DNA of 64,000 bases from JAGRMG01 sp047975215 (GCA_047975215.1 JBKEDD010000062.1:1-64000); one strand, 5' to 3'. Positions 17,146 to 26,595 are shown, counted from the stretch's first letter. Program-made: numbers and translations. The notes: generated from the sequence alone by a model not told the origin.

Positions 17146-18336
17146 ATGAAGATCTCCAACATCGAGACAGTATTGTTTCATCCCGGCAGCGGCAAGAACC
17201 TGCTGTTTGTCCGGGTTGTGACCTCCGACGGCGTTCATGGCTGGGGCGAGGCCTATGTCGGGGTAAAGAAGGAAAAGATCGTCGAAGGCTATATCACTGC
17301 CATGGCGCCCTACCTTGTCGGCCGCGATCCTTTCACCATTCGGCATATGGCGCAGGTGATGTTCGACGATTTTGCCATCCGGCGTACCTCTGTCGATTTC
17401 CTGTGCGCCTGGAGTGCAATCGAGATCGCCCTTTGGGACATAGTCGGCAAGTTGGCGGGCCAACCTGTCTACAACCTGTTGGGTGGCCCGTGCCGGGAGA
17501 AGGTGCGTATCTATGCAAACGGCTGGTGGTATGGCGTGACGAATATCGACCAGACGGTCGAGCGCGCGTTGCAAGTCAGGGAAATGGGCTATTCCGCCAT
17601 GAAATGGGATCCGTTTCCCGGCCCCTGGCGAACCTTCATTACCCGAGAGGAAGAGGACTACGCCGTCGACAATGTGCGCGCCATGCGCGAGGCGCTTGGA
17701 CCCGATGTCGATCTGCTGATCGACGCGCACCGCCGGGTTGCGCCTTATCACTCGATCCGGGTTGCGCGTCGTCTCGAGGAATTCGGAATCTTCTGCTATG
17801 AGGAGCCGTGCCTGTCCGACAATCTCGATCTGGTCGCCGAAGTGCGAAGCAAGATCAGCACTCCCGTTGTGACGGGTGAAACGCTCTACACCAAGGAACA
17901 GTTCGCGCAGGTTTTCGAAAAACACGCGGCCGACATTCTGAACCCGGATATCTGCGCTGTCGGCGGCATCCTGCAGATGCTCGATATCGCGGCCATGGCG
18001 CATCCTCATGCGGTCGCGATCAGTCCGCACAACTACAACAGCCCCGTCGTCGGGCTGGCCGCTACGGTGCATCTGTCGGCCCTGATCCCGAATTTCCTGA
18101 TCGCCGAGTGCTTTATCAATCTGTCCGATGCCTGCGCCGAGATCGCCTCGCCGGGGCTGGTGATGAAGGACGGCTGGGTCGATCTGCCGACCACTCCGGG
18201 TCTGGGCGTCGACCTGGACATCGAGGCGCTGCGGAAGCGTCCCTACAAGGACTTCCCGCACAAGGAAATGCGCCAGTACTGGGAAGAATTCCCGCGCAAG
18301 AACTATGAATGGGGCGTGGCCAACGTCACCCGCTGA
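17146..18336 (+). CDS. Mandelate racemase/muconate lactonizing enzyme family dehydratase (sugar-acid dehydratase-like)
   Basis: 396 residues of the enolase superfamily. The N-terminal capping domain (1-120) is followed by the TIM barrel with Lys153 (AMKWDP), Asp193-x-His195 (LIDAHRR), Glu219-Glu220 (YEEP), Glu245 (VTGE), Asp268 and His295 (AISPHN). The D-x-H, E, E metal site plus the late Asp/His dyad is typical of the galactonate/mannonate-dehydratase side of the family, so dehydration of an aldonic acid to a 2-keto-3-deoxy acid is the likely chemistry. Such a product could be cut by the flanking RraA-type aldolases. The start at 17146 follows GAGAGGACTAGA; the longer frame from 16996 overlaps the upstream gene. 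Confidence 0.85.
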   Translation: MKISNIETVLFHPGSGKNLLFVRVVTSDGVHGWGEAYVGVKKEKIVEGYITAMAPYLVGRDPFTIRHMAQVMFDDFAIRRTSVDFLCAWSAIEIALWDIVGKLAGQPVYNLLGGPCREKVRIYANGWWYGVTNIDQTVERALQVREMGYSAMKWDPFPGPWRTFITREEEDYAVDNVRAMREALGPDVDLLIDAHRRVAPYHSIRVARRLEEFGIFCYEEPCLSDNLDLVAEVRSKISTPVVTGETLYTKEQFAQVFEKHAADILNPDICAVGGILQMLDIAAMAHPHAVAISPHNYNSPVVGLAATVHLSALIPNFLIAECFINLSDACAEIASPGLVMKDGWVDLPTTPGLGVDLDIEALRKRPYKDFPHKEMRQYWEEFPRKNYEWGVANVTR

Positions 18337-18355
18337 CTCAAGAGGAGAGAGGTTC

Positions 18356-19012
18356 ATGACCACCAAGATTTCCGCAGATATCCTGCAACAATACGAGACC
18401 GTGACCGCCGCAACCGCACATGAGGCAATGGGCCGTCTGGGTGCCCTGGACAGCGCAATCAAACCCGTACGCAGTGGTATGCGTGTGCTGGGTCGCGCCT
18501 TCACCTGCAAGTGCGAACCGGGTGACAACCTGACGCTGCACGCCGCCCTGAAGATGGCCGAGCCGGGTGATGTCATTGTCTGCAGTGCCGGAGGCTTTTC
18601 CGAACAGGGCTTGTTCGGCGATGTGATGGCCAGCTGTGCCAAGGGCAAAGGGATCGCTGGTCTCGTTGTTGACGGAGGCGTGCGTGATGCGGCTGATATC
18701 GCGCGGATCGGCTTTCCGGTCTTCAGCCGGTCGATTTCGATCAAGGGTGCGGTCAAGGCAAGCCTTGGCACCCTGAACCAGCCCATCGTTGTCGGTGGTG
18801 AACTGATTACCCCTGGTGACCTCATCATCGGTGACGATGATGGCGTGTGCGTCGTTCCGGCCGCGAGAATCGTCGAAACCGCCGAGGCAAGCCATGCGCG
18901 CGAGCAGAAGGAAGTGAAGTTCCGTGAACTTCTGATGCAGGGGAACACGACCTGGGAAATGCTGGGTCTGAACGCCCTGATGGAACAGAAGGGCAGCGAT
19001 TTCCGGCTCTGA
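18356..19012 (+). CDS. RraA-like aldolase family protein (paralogue 3; LigK/ProA-like)
   Basis: 218 residues from ATG 18356, preceded by AAGAGGAGAGAGG. It carries GLFGDVMASCAKGK (85-98), DGGVRD with Arg110-Asp111 and PGDLIIGDDDGVCVVP near 165, so the metal and pyruvate-binding residues of the class II pyruvate aldolases are kept. The EQGLFGDVMASCA block and the CKCEPGDNLTLHAALKMAEPGDV block are nearly the same as in paralogue 2, which suggests duplication within the cluster. It lies between the dehydratase and the molybdoenzyme genes. Confidence 0.82.
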   Translation: MTTKISADILQQYETVTAATAHEAMGRLGALDSAIKPVRSGMRVLGRAFTCKCEPGDNLTLHAALKMAEPGDVIVCSAGGFSEQGLFGDVMASCAKGKGIAGLVVDGGVRDAADIARIGFPVFSRSISIKGAVKASLGTLNQPIVVGGELITPGDLIIGDDDGVCVVPAARIVETAEASHAREQKEVKFRELLMQGNTTWEMLGLNALMEQKGSDFRL

Positions 19013-19077
19013 CCGCATCAACGTGGCCGGTGGGGCGCGATACTTGCCCCCGGGGGGCGAAACAAGGAGCAAATGTC

Positions 19078-21417
19078 ATGTTGCCTGTGCCCGATCAGCA
19101 TATCGTCGCCACCCACTGGGGCCTTTACCAGCCCCGCCGCGAGGGTGGGCAGGTTGTCGGCCTCGATCCGCTTGCTCTCGACCGCGATCCCGTCCCCCTC
19201 GCAGACGGTATTGTCGCGGCCCATTCCGCACCGGCGCGTATTCGCCGCCCGGCGATCCGTCGGGGTTTTCTGGCCGCGCGTGAAGCGGGCCGTACAGACG
19301 CGGGAAGTGGTTCGGGCAGGGGGCACGAACCCTTCGTCGAACTGCCTTGGGACGAGGCGCTCGATCTTGCCGCCGCTGAGCTGGAACGCGTCCGGCGCAC
19401 TCATGGGAATGGCGCGATCTACGGTGGCTCCTACGGCTGGTCTTCGGCCGGACGCTTCCACCACGCACAAAGCCAGATCCACCGGTTTCTGAACTCCATC
19501 GGCGGATATACGGCTTCGGTCCAGAATTACAGCTTTGCTGCGGCCGACACGATCCTGCCGCATGTGGTTGGCGACAAGAAGGGGCTGGTTGACGGCCATA
19601 CGCCCTGGGACAGGATATTGGAGCACGCCGAGATCATTGTCATGTTCGGCGGGACGCCGGTCCGAAATGCTCAGGTTGGTTCGGGAGGGGTCTGCGAGCA
19701 CATTCTTCCCGAAGCCATGCGGACGGCCGCGCGGCGTAGGCTGCGGTTGGTCTCGATCTCGCCGATCCGGGATGATACCAATAGCGAAGGGGTAGAGTGG
19801 CTGCCCATTCGCCCCGGTACGGACACGGCCCTGATCCTGGCCGTGATGCATGTGCTGCTGGACGAAGGCCTGGCCGACTGGTCGTTTCTTGATCGCTATT
19901 CCGTTGGGGCCGACCGGCTGGCGGCCTACGTTGCCGGCGACAATGACGGATTGCCCAAGAGTCCCTCGTGGGCGGCGGAGATCTGCGGAATTCCGGCCGA
20001 TGTGATCGAGACGCTCGCGCGCAGCATGGCCAGGAGCCGCACTTTCCTCATGATGTCCTGGTCCCTGCAGCGTGCCGAGTATGGCGAACAACCGTACTGG
20101 GCCTTGATTGCGCTGGCTTCGATGATCGGCCAGATCGGATTGCCGGGCGGCGGATACGGGTTCGGCTATGCCTGTGCCAACGGGGTCGGCAAGGCGGTGC
20201 CGCCGATGAAATGGCCCTCGCTTCCGCAGGGGCAGAACGCGATCAGCGATTTCATCCCCGTTGCCCGTATCGCCGACGCGCTGCTTGGGCCCGGCACAGC
20301 CTATCAGTTCAACGGCGAAGATCGCGTCTATCCCGATCTGCGTCTGATCTACTGGGCTGGCGGGAATCCTTTTCACCATCATCAGGACATTAACCGCCTA
20401 CGCCAAGCATGGCGGCGCCCCGAAACGGTTATCGTGCATGAAAGCTGGTGGACTGCGACGGCACGTCACGCCGACATCGTCCTGCCAGCTACCACGACGC
20501 TAGAGCGCAACGATATCGCGGCCTCGGCCCGCGATCGTTTTATCTCGGCCTCGCATGCCACGCTTCCTGCGCCGGAAGGTGCGCGCGACGACTACGCCAT
20601 CTTTTCCGCCCTGGCCGAGCGCCTGGGGGCATTGGATGGCTTCACCGAGGGCCGTGACGTTGAAGCCTGGCTGCGCCATCTCTATGGTCAAGCGCGCCAG
20701 CAGGCCGCATCCCTGGACGTTACCCTCCCCGATTTCGAAGAATTCTGGACCCAGGGCATTGCCATGCTGCCGGCCGTGCCGCCTGAGCGCCAGCGCGATC
20801 ATATGGCCGACTTTCGGGCCGATCCCGATGGGTGTCCGCTCGGCACGCCTTCGGGGCGCATTGAGCTTTTCTCAGAGACGATCGACCGTTTCGGATATGA
20901 GGATTTCCCGGGTCATCCAGTATGGATTCCGCCACGCGAATGGCTTGGTGCGCCGTTGGCGGCGCGCTATCCTCTGCACCTGGTTTCGAACCAGCCGAAA
21001 CACAAGCTTCACAGTCAGTACGATCTTGCCGAAAGCGCGGGCCGCAACAAGCGCGACGAGCGCGAGATCATGCGCATGGCGCCGGATGATGCTGGATCCC
21101 GCGGACTGGTCGAGGGTGACATCGTGCGCGTCTTCAACGATCGAGGAGCCTGCCTTGCATCGCTTTCGATCAGTGACGACTTGCTGCCGGGGGTGGTGCA
21201 ACTGCCGACGGGCGCCTGGTATGATCCTGCATCGGACGACTCTGCGCGGCCACTCGAACTTCATGGCAATCCCAACGTCCTGACCGCCGACATAGGTACA
21301 TCGCGTCTGGCGCAGGGGCCCAGTGCCCATTCCTGCCTGGTCGAGGTCGAGCGCCTCGACGGGCCGCACCCGCAGGTGCGGGCCTTCGATCCCCCGCATT
21401 TCGTCGCGCAGCCCTGA
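19078..21417 (+). CDS. Molybdopterin oxidoreductase of the DMSO reductase family, BisC/TorZ-like, without signal peptide
   Basis: 779 residues. There is no N-terminal iron-sulfur cysteine motif and no Tat signal, so it is a cytoplasmic bis-MGD enzyme of the biotin sulfoxide/TMAO/DMSO reductase group. Active-site residues of that group are present: Tyr119-Gly-Trp121 in GGSYGWSS and the predicted molybdenum ligand Ser152 in QNYSFAAAD. Later motifs include WAGGNPFHHHQD, HESWWTATARHADIVLPATT and the C-terminal dinucleotide domain LHLVSNQPKHKLHSQ. Such enzymes usually reduce S- or N-oxides. What it does in a cluster of aldolases and a dehydratase is unclear; reductive or oxidative dehydroxylation is a possibility only. 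The start at 19078 follows CAAGGAGCAAATGTC. Confidence 0.85.
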   Translation: MLPVPDQHIVATHWGLYQPRREGGQVVGLDPLALDRDPVPLADGIVAAHSAPARIRRPAIRRGFLAAREAGRTDAGSGSGRGHEPFVELPWDEALDLAAAELERVRRTHGNGAIYGGSYGWSSAGRFHHAQSQIHRFLNSIGGYTASVQNYSFAAADTILPHVVGDKKGLVDGHTPWDRILEHAEIIVMFGGTPVRNAQVGSGGVCEHILPEAMRTAARRRLRLVSISPIRDDTNSEGVEWLPIRPGTDTALILAVMHVLLDEGLADWSFLDRYSVGADRLAAYVAGDNDGLPKSPSWAAEICGIPADVIETLARSMARSRTFLMMSWSLQRAEYGEQPYWALIALASMIGQIGLPGGGYGFGYACANGVGKAVPPMKWPSLPQGQNAISDFIPVARIADALLGPGTAYQFNGEDRVYPDLRLIYWAGGNPFHHHQDINRLRQAWRRPETVIVHESWWTATARHADIVLPATTTLERNDIAASARDRFISASHATLPAPEGARDDYAIFSALAERLGALDGFTEGRDVEAWLRHLYGQARQQAASLDVTLPDFEEFWTQGIAMLPAVPPERQRDHMADFRADPDGCPLGTPSGRIELFSETIDRFGYEDFPGHPVWIPPREWLGAPLAARYPLHLVSNQPKHKLHSQYDLAESAGRNKRDEREIMRMAPDDAGSRGLVEGDIVRVFNDRGACLASLSISDDLLPGVVQLPTGAWYDPASDDSARPLELHGNPNVLTADIGTSRLAQGPSAHSCLVEVERLDGPHPQVRAFDPPHFVAQP

Positions 21418-21463
21418 TGGCCACGCACTTGGCAACCAGAACGGTCAGAGGAGAGCCACCGCC

Positions 21464-22147
21464 ATGAACAATCAATCCGCCGCCAAGGACCAACAGCTTG
21501 AGGCCTTTCGCGGCATTCAGCCAGCTACGGTCTCCGATGCAATGTACTCTCTGGGGTTGAAGGACACCGGCTTTGATCCGATTGTCCGTTTGCAATCGGG
21601 CCAGTCTGTCCTGGGGCGTGCGCGCACCGTTGGTCGAACTCCGATCACCGCCAATGCCGGGCAGGTCGAACTTGCTCCTGATTACGGCTTTGCCATTCAG
21701 GAGGTGATCGATGGGTGCAGCCAGAACAGTGTTCTGGTGATCGCCACACAGGGTATCGCCAGTCACGCCAACTTTGGCGGGAACATGGCCCATCGGGCAA
21801 GCGCACTTGGCGCGGTGGGCCTTGTGACGGATGGCGCGCTGCGTGACCTGGAAGAAATGCCTGGATTTGGCCTGACGATCTTTTCGCAGGGTACTTCGGT
21901 GAGGGCCGGCCAGCACCGCTTTGCTACCACGGTCAAGAACGGGCCGGTAATCTGCGGCGGTGTTCTGGTTACTCCCGATGATATCATCCTCGGCGATGCC
22001 GATGGCGTGATCCTGATCCCGGCGGAACATGCTGATGAGATCGCCCGCAAGTCATCCGAGCTTCTGGATCTGGAACACCGGATGCAGGCCTTCATGGCCG
22101 AGGGAAACAGTCTGTATGATGCAGTGATGAAGTACAAGGTTCGCTGA
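21464..22147 (+). CDS. RraA-like aldolase family protein (paralogue 4)
   Basis: 227 residues from ATG 21464, with GAGGAGAG about eight bases upstream. The core reads ATVSDAMYSLG at the N-terminus, then HANFGGNMAHRASALGAVGLVTDG, Arg127-Asp128 in DGALRD, GVLVTPDDIILGDADGVILIP and a C-terminal helix. The substrate loop differs from paralogues 2 and 3 (asparagine- and histidine-rich HANFGGNMAHR) and resembles paralogue 1 more in the RAGQHRFAT region (RTGKHRMEL in 1), so two subtypes occur in one cluster. It is the last gene, followed by a strong terminator. Confidence 0.8.
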   Translation: MNNQSAAKDQQLEAFRGIQPATVSDAMYSLGLKDTGFDPIVRLQSGQSVLGRARTVGRTPITANAGQVELAPDYGFAIQEVIDGCSQNSVLVIATQGIASHANFGGNMAHRASALGAVGLVTDGALRDLEEMPGFGLTIFSQGTSVRAGQHRFATTVKNGPVICGGVLVTPDDIILGDADGVILIPAEHADEIARKSSELLDLEHRMQAFMAEGNSLYDAVMKYKVR

Positions 22148-22178
22148 ACGACCACGATTTCAGTGTAATCGCAAAAGG

Positions 22179-22208
22179 AAACGCCCCGGTCTCATGACCG
22201 GGGCGTTT
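22179..22208. terminator. Bidirectional rho-independent terminator
   Basis: A perfect 13-bp stem, AAACGCCCCGGTC (22179-22191) and GACCGGGGCGTTT (22196-22208), with a TCAT loop. It lies between the converging paralogue-4 gene and the quinone oxidoreductase gene. The A/T ends of the stem give a short T-rich tail on either strand. Confidence 0.85.
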
Positions 22209-22230
22209 CTGTTTCGGCAGCGGGAAGAAA

Positions 22231-23214
22231 TCAGGCGATATCCACTACGATCTTGCCGCGCATCTTGCCCGAATCCAGAAGGGCATGCGCTTTGCCTGCC
22301 TGCTCCAGCGTAAAGCTGTGATCGTCGATCAACGGCTTCAGCTCGCCAGCGTCTGCCAGGGCAGCGACCTGTTGCAGGATTGCTCCGTGCGCTTCGCGGC
22401 CCGGCCCCCTCAACATCGGCAGCAACATGAAAACGACGTGCAACGACAGTGCCTTGCCGTGCATGTTGCCCAGATCGACGGTCGCGCGGGCGTTGATTGT
22501 TGCCACCCTTCCGCCGACGGCAGCCGCAACGAATGAGTTTTCCAGGTTCGCGCCGCCGACCGTGTCGAAGATGGCATCGAAGCCGGCTCCTCCGGTCAGT
22601 TTGGCGACATAATCCTCGACCTTGTCCTCGCGGTGGTTCACGATCTGATCCGCGCCCAACTCCCGAGCGATCTTGGCCGCCTCGTCGGAGCTGACCGTTG
22701 CCGTCACCTTCGCGCCCCGTGCCTTGGCGAGCTGGACCGCGACATGGCCGACACCGCCGGTGCCGCCAAGGATCAGAACATGATCGCCTTCGCCGATATC
22801 CAATTTGTCCATCGCTTCCCAAGCCGTTATCGACACCAGAGGAAGCGCCGCGGCTTGATGAAAGGAGAGACTTTCCGGTTTCCGCGCCAGCAACCGCGCA
22901 TCGGCCGCAATGTACTCTGCCAGAGTTCCGCCGTGTCCCTTGACGCCACCGGCACACCCATAGACGGCGTCGCCCGGTGCGAAAGCGGTTACTTCCTCAC
23001 CCACCGCTTCGACCACGCCGGACAGATCGCAGCCCAAAACCGCCGGCATCTCGGGGCCGACGGGAAGGCCGCCGCGGATCTTGGCATCCACCGGATTGAG
23101 CGCCGCCGCGTGGATTTTCACCAGTACCTGGCCTGGTCCGGCTTTCGGTTTCGGCAGATCAGCCATCTGCAGCTTTTCGGGCCCGCCGAACTCCTTAATT
23201 ACCTGTGCGCGCAT
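22231..23214 (-). CDS. Zinc-independent quinone oxidoreductase-like MDR protein
   Basis: 327 residues of the medium-chain dehydrogenase/reductase superfamily. The GroES-like domain (1-120) begins MRAQVIKEFGGPEKL and lacks the catalytic-zinc cysteine/histidine set, while NPVDAKIRGG is typical of the quinone-reductase group. The Rossmann domain has ILGGTGGVGHVAVQLAKARG (about 148-167). It would reduce quinones or enones with NADPH. It lies downstream of the Lrp-family regulator on the same strand with a 106-base gap, and may be controlled by it. Confidence 0.85.
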   Translation of the reverse strand: MRAQVIKEFGGPEKLQMADLPKPKAGPGQVLVKIHAAALNPVDAKIRGGLPVGPEMPAVLGCDLSGVVEAVGEEVTAFAPGDAVYGCAGGVKGHGGTLAEYIAADARLLARKPESLSFHQAAALPLVSITAWEAMDKLDIGEGDHVLILGGTGGVGHVAVQLAKARGAKVTATVSSDEAAKIARELGADQIVNHREDKVEDYVAKLTGGAGFDAIFDTVGGANLENSFVAAAVGGRVATINARATVDLGNMHGKALSLHVVFMLLPMLRGPGREAHGAILQQVAALADAGELKPLIDDHSFTLEQAGKAHALLDSGKMRGKIVVDIA

Positions 23215-23320
23215 GATTTCCTCCTTATTTCTGCCTGAGAGGTATCAGCCGGTCAGTTGCCAATCAAATTCCTAATATTGATGTGAAACAGTAGAATTTT
23301 GCATGAGTCGAGGAAGGGCC

Positions 23321-23779
23321 TCAGGCCTGCATATTTGCCGTTCGGACGCGCCGGATCGGGATCGAGGATTCGATCGATGCCACACCGCGGATCTTGGTCA
23401 GTCGACGTGTAAGGAACCGTTCATACTCCTGCAGATCGGCCACCGCGAGTCGCAGAAGGTAGTCACGGGCGCCGGTCATGAGCCAGCATTCCACCACCTC
23501 GGGGCAGGTTGCGATCTCTCTTTCGAAGAGTACGAGATTGTCGTCGATCTGGTGTGAAAGCTTGATTGAAATGAAGACGGAAAAGCCCTGGCCCAGCTTC
23601 GACTCGTCGATCTGGGCGGTGTATCCGGTGATGAATCCAGCCTGTTCCAGCATCTTGACCCGTCGCGCGCAGGGCGATGGGGACAGGCCAATTTTCTTTC
23701 CCAGTTCCTGATGAGTCTGCCGAGAATCCCGGCGCAACTCGGCAATGATTCTCAGGTCTTTTTCGTCCGGTTTAAGCAT
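23321..23779 (-). CDS. Lrp/AsnC-family transcriptional regulator
   Basis: 152 residues, the standard length. The N-terminal helix-turn-helix (about 6-60) reads LRRDSRQTHQELGKKIGLSPSPCARRVKMLEQAGFI. The C-terminal RAM ligand domain has WLMTGARDYLLRLAVADLQEYERF near 100-124, where Lrp proteins bind amino acids or small acids. It is divergent from the aceE operon across a 137-base AT-rich gap, the usual place for a local regulator, so control of the pyruvate dehydrogenase genes is a reasonable inference. Confidence 0.9.
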   Translation of the reverse strand: MLKPDEKDLRIIAELRRDSRQTHQELGKKIGLSPSPCARRVKMLEQAGFITGYTAQIDESKLGQGFSVFISIKLSHQIDDNLVLFEREIATCPEVVECWLMTGARDYLLRLAVADLQEYERFLTRRLTKIRGVASIESSIPIRRVRTANMQA

Positions 23780-23916
23780 TGGTATCGATTGGTCTGATCT
23801 GCCAGTGATTTAATAAATAGTAGAGAATTGTGCTAAGAACAATCACAACTTCATCGAAGTTTGCCAATTTTGGCCGCATGGAGCGTGTTAGCACGGTTGC
23901 AAAATGGGAGATCCAG

Positions 23917-26595
23917 ATGACCGCTCTTGAACCATTCCGGAACGCAGGAGATTCCGATCCAGTCGAAACGGCCGAATGGCGCGATGCACTAGAGGCGCTC
24001 GTCGCCGAGGCGGGTGCGGCACGTGCACAGTATGTTCTGGGCGAAGTGCAGGATCAGGCCCGCCGACTGGGGGTGACAACGGCCGGTCTGCCCTATTCAG
24101 CCTATCGGAACACGATCCCGCTTGAGCGCCAGCCGGCCTATCCTGGCGATATCGAACTGGAGGAACGGCTCACCGCCATCATACGGTGGAACGCCCTTGC
24201 CATGGTGGTGCGGGCGAACAAGGCCTACGGTGAACTGGGCGGGCACATCGCGTCCTATGCTTCGGCCGCGGAGATATTCGAGGTCGGGTTCAATCATTTC
24301 TTCCGGGCCCGCTCTGAAGGACACGGGGGTGATCTGGTCTATTTTCAACCACATTCCGCGCCGGGGGTTTATGCGCGTGCTTTCCTCGAGGGGCGCCTCA
24401 CGGAACAGGACATCGCCAACTACCGCCAGGAGGTGCCCGGCAAGGGCCTGTGTTCCTATCCGCACCCCTGGCTCATGAAGGACTTCTGGCAGGTTCCGAC
24501 CGGGTCGATGGGGATCGGGCCGCTCAGTGCGGTCTATCAAGCCCGTTTCATGCGCTATCTGCAGGCCCGCGGTTTGGCCGAAACCAGTGACCGGCGCGTC
24601 TGGGGGGTGTTCGGTGATGGCGAGATGGACGAACCGGAATCGATCGCCGGCCTGACCCTGGCCGCGCGCGAGAACCTCGACAACCTGACCTTCATCGTGA
24701 ATTGCAACCTGCAACGTCTTGACGGCCCGGTTCGTGGTAACGGCCAGATCATTCAGGAGCTTGAGGCACTGTTCGTCGGCGCCGGCTGGAACGTCATCAA
24801 GGTGCTCTGGGGGTCGGAATGGGACAGCCTGTTTGCGGCTGACAAGAACCATGTTCTGTTGCGGCGCTTTGCTGAAACGGTTGACGGCGCGTATCAGGAC
24901 CTGGGTTCGAAGGCGGGCGACTACAACCGTGCCAAGTTCTTTGACGTGGATCCCGAAAGTGCGGCGCTGGTTCGCCATCTGAGCGATGATGAAATCCACA
25001 AGCTCAAGCGCGGCGGGCATGATCTCAAGAAGCTCCATGCTGCGTTTGCCGAAGCCAGGGCTCACAAGGGCCGCCCGACGGTTATCCTGACCAAGACCAA
25101 GAAGGGATATGGTATGGGTGGGGCCGGAGAGTCCCGCATGACCGCGCACCAGGCCAAGAAGCTGGATCTCGGCGCGCTGCTTGCCTTCCGCGATCGGTTC
25201 GACCTGCCGCTCTCGGACAAGGCGGTCGAGGCGCTCGAATTCTACAAGCCGGCAGAGGACAGCGAGGAGCTCCGCTATCTAAGGGAGCGCCGGGAAGTGC
25301 TTGGCGGCTTTTTGCCATGCCGGGTAGAGAACGCAGAGACAGCGGCCCCCCCCCGCCCGACGCTACAGGCATATGCCGGCTTTGCGCTGGACGCCGAGGG
25401 GAAGGAAATGTCGACCACGATGGCGGCGGTCCGGATGCTCAGCAACTTGCTGAAGGACAAGAATTTTGGCCCGCGCATCGTGCCGATTGTCGCCGACGAG
25501 GCCCGGACTTTCGGGATGGACAACCTGTTCCGACAAATCGGTATCTATGCGCCGCAGGGGCAACTCTATGTTCCTGAGGACAAGGGTTCCATGCTGTATT
25601 ACAAGGAATCCGCGAATGGCCAGCTTCTGGAAGAAGGCATCACGGAAGCCGGGGCGCTGAGCTCGTGGACCGCGGCCGGAACCGCCTATTCGGTGCACAA
25701 CACCGAAATGCTGCCGGTCTATATCTACTACTCGATGTTCGGTTTCCAGCGTGTTGGCGATCTGATCTGGGCCGCCGCAGACCAGCGTACACGCGGGTTC
25801 CTGCTCGGTGCCACTGCCGGACGGACGACCCTTTCGGGCGAGGGCTTGCAGCACCAGGACGGCTCGAGCCATGTGATGGCGGCGACGGTACCCAACTGCC
25901 GTGCCTACGATCCCGCCTTCGCCGGCGAGCTTGCGGTTATCATGGACTACGGCATGACACGGATGCTGGACGAGAAGCGCGACGAGTTTTTCTACATCAC
26001 CGTGATGAACGAGAATTACGCCCAGCCGACCCTTCCTGAGGGTGTCGAAGAAGATATCGTGCGCGGGCTCTACAAGTTGCAATCGACGCTGCCGGAGGTG
26101 GAAACACGGGTCAGGCTCGTCGGGTCGGGGACGATCCTTCGCGAGGTCATTGCCGCAGCCAGGATTCTGGAGCAGGAGTTTGGGATCGCCGCCGATGTCT
26201 TCTCGGCGACTTCCTATACCGAACTTGCCCGTGAGGCGATGGAGATCGAGCGGCGCAATCGGTTCCGCCCTGTCAGCCTGCACGAGACCTGCCATCTGAA
26301 CCGGTTGCTGGACGGAGACCGGCCCGTCATCGCCGCCAGCGACTATGTGCGGACCTATCCGGGCCAGATCGCGCCCTATTTGCAGGCTCGGATGACGATC
26401 CTTGGCACTGATGGTTTTGGGAGGTCTGCGAACCGCGAGGCTTTGCGCCGCTTCTTCGAGGTAGATCGCCAGAACATCGCTTTGGCCGCTGTTCAATCGC
26501 TCGTGCAGCAAGGTGAAGTTGAGGAAACGGTGCTGACCAGCGCCATTGAAGCCTTGGGGGTCGACGTCGGCGCCGCTGCCCCCTGGACATTGTGA
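23917..26595 (+). CDS. aceE: Pyruvate dehydrogenase E1 component, homodimeric type
   Basis: 892 residues, the size of AceE. Thiamine-diphosphate and E1 motifs are visible: LGGHIASYASAAEIFEVGFNH (107-127), YFQPHSAPG (142-150), PTGSMGIGP (194-202) and GDGEMDEPES (233-242). The C-terminal domain has GRTTLSGEGLQHQDG and FYITVMNENYAQP. It decarboxylates pyruvate and transfers the acetyl unit to the E2 lipoyl domain. Many alphaproteobacteria use the heterotetrameric PdhA/PdhB E1 instead, so this copy may be an acquired second complex. The start at 23917 follows GGGAGATCCAG; the frame extends upstream to 23830 but without such a site. It is followed directly by genes for E2 and E3. Confidence 0.92.
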   Translation: MTALEPFRNAGDSDPVETAEWRDALEALVAEAGAARAQYVLGEVQDQARRLGVTTAGLPYSAYRNTIPLERQPAYPGDIELEERLTAIIRWNALAMVVRANKAYGELGGHIASYASAAEIFEVGFNHFFRARSEGHGGDLVYFQPHSAPGVYARAFLEGRLTEQDIANYRQEVPGKGLCSYPHPWLMKDFWQVPTGSMGIGPLSAVYQARFMRYLQARGLAETSDRRVWGVFGDGEMDEPESIAGLTLAARENLDNLTFIVNCNLQRLDGPVRGNGQIIQELEALFVGAGWNVIKVLWGSEWDSLFAADKNHVLLRRFAETVDGAYQDLGSKAGDYNRAKFFDVDPESAALVRHLSDDEIHKLKRGGHDLKKLHAAFAEARAHKGRPTVILTKTKKGYGMGGAGESRMTAHQAKKLDLGALLAFRDRFDLPLSDKAVEALEFYKPAEDSEELRYLRERREVLGGFLPCRVENAETAAPPRPTLQAYAGFALDAEGKEMSTTMAAVRMLSNLLKDKNFGPRIVPIVADEARTFGMDNLFRQIGIYAPQGQLYVPEDKGSMLYYKESANGQLLEEGITEAGALSSWTAAGTAYSVHNTEMLPVYIYYSMFGFQRVGDLIWAAADQRTRGFLLGATAGRTTLSGEGLQHQDGSSHVMAATVPNCRAYDPAFAGELAVIMDYGMTRMLDEKRDEFFYITVMNENYAQPTLPEGVEEDIVRGLYKLQSTLPEVETRVRLVGSGTILREVIAAARILEQEFGIAADVFSATSYTELAREAMEIERRNRFRPVSLHETCHLNRLLDGDRPVIAASDYVRTYPGQIAPYLQARMTILGTDGFGRSANREALRRFFEVDRQNIALAAVQSLVQQGEVEETVLTSAIEALGVDVGAAAPWTL

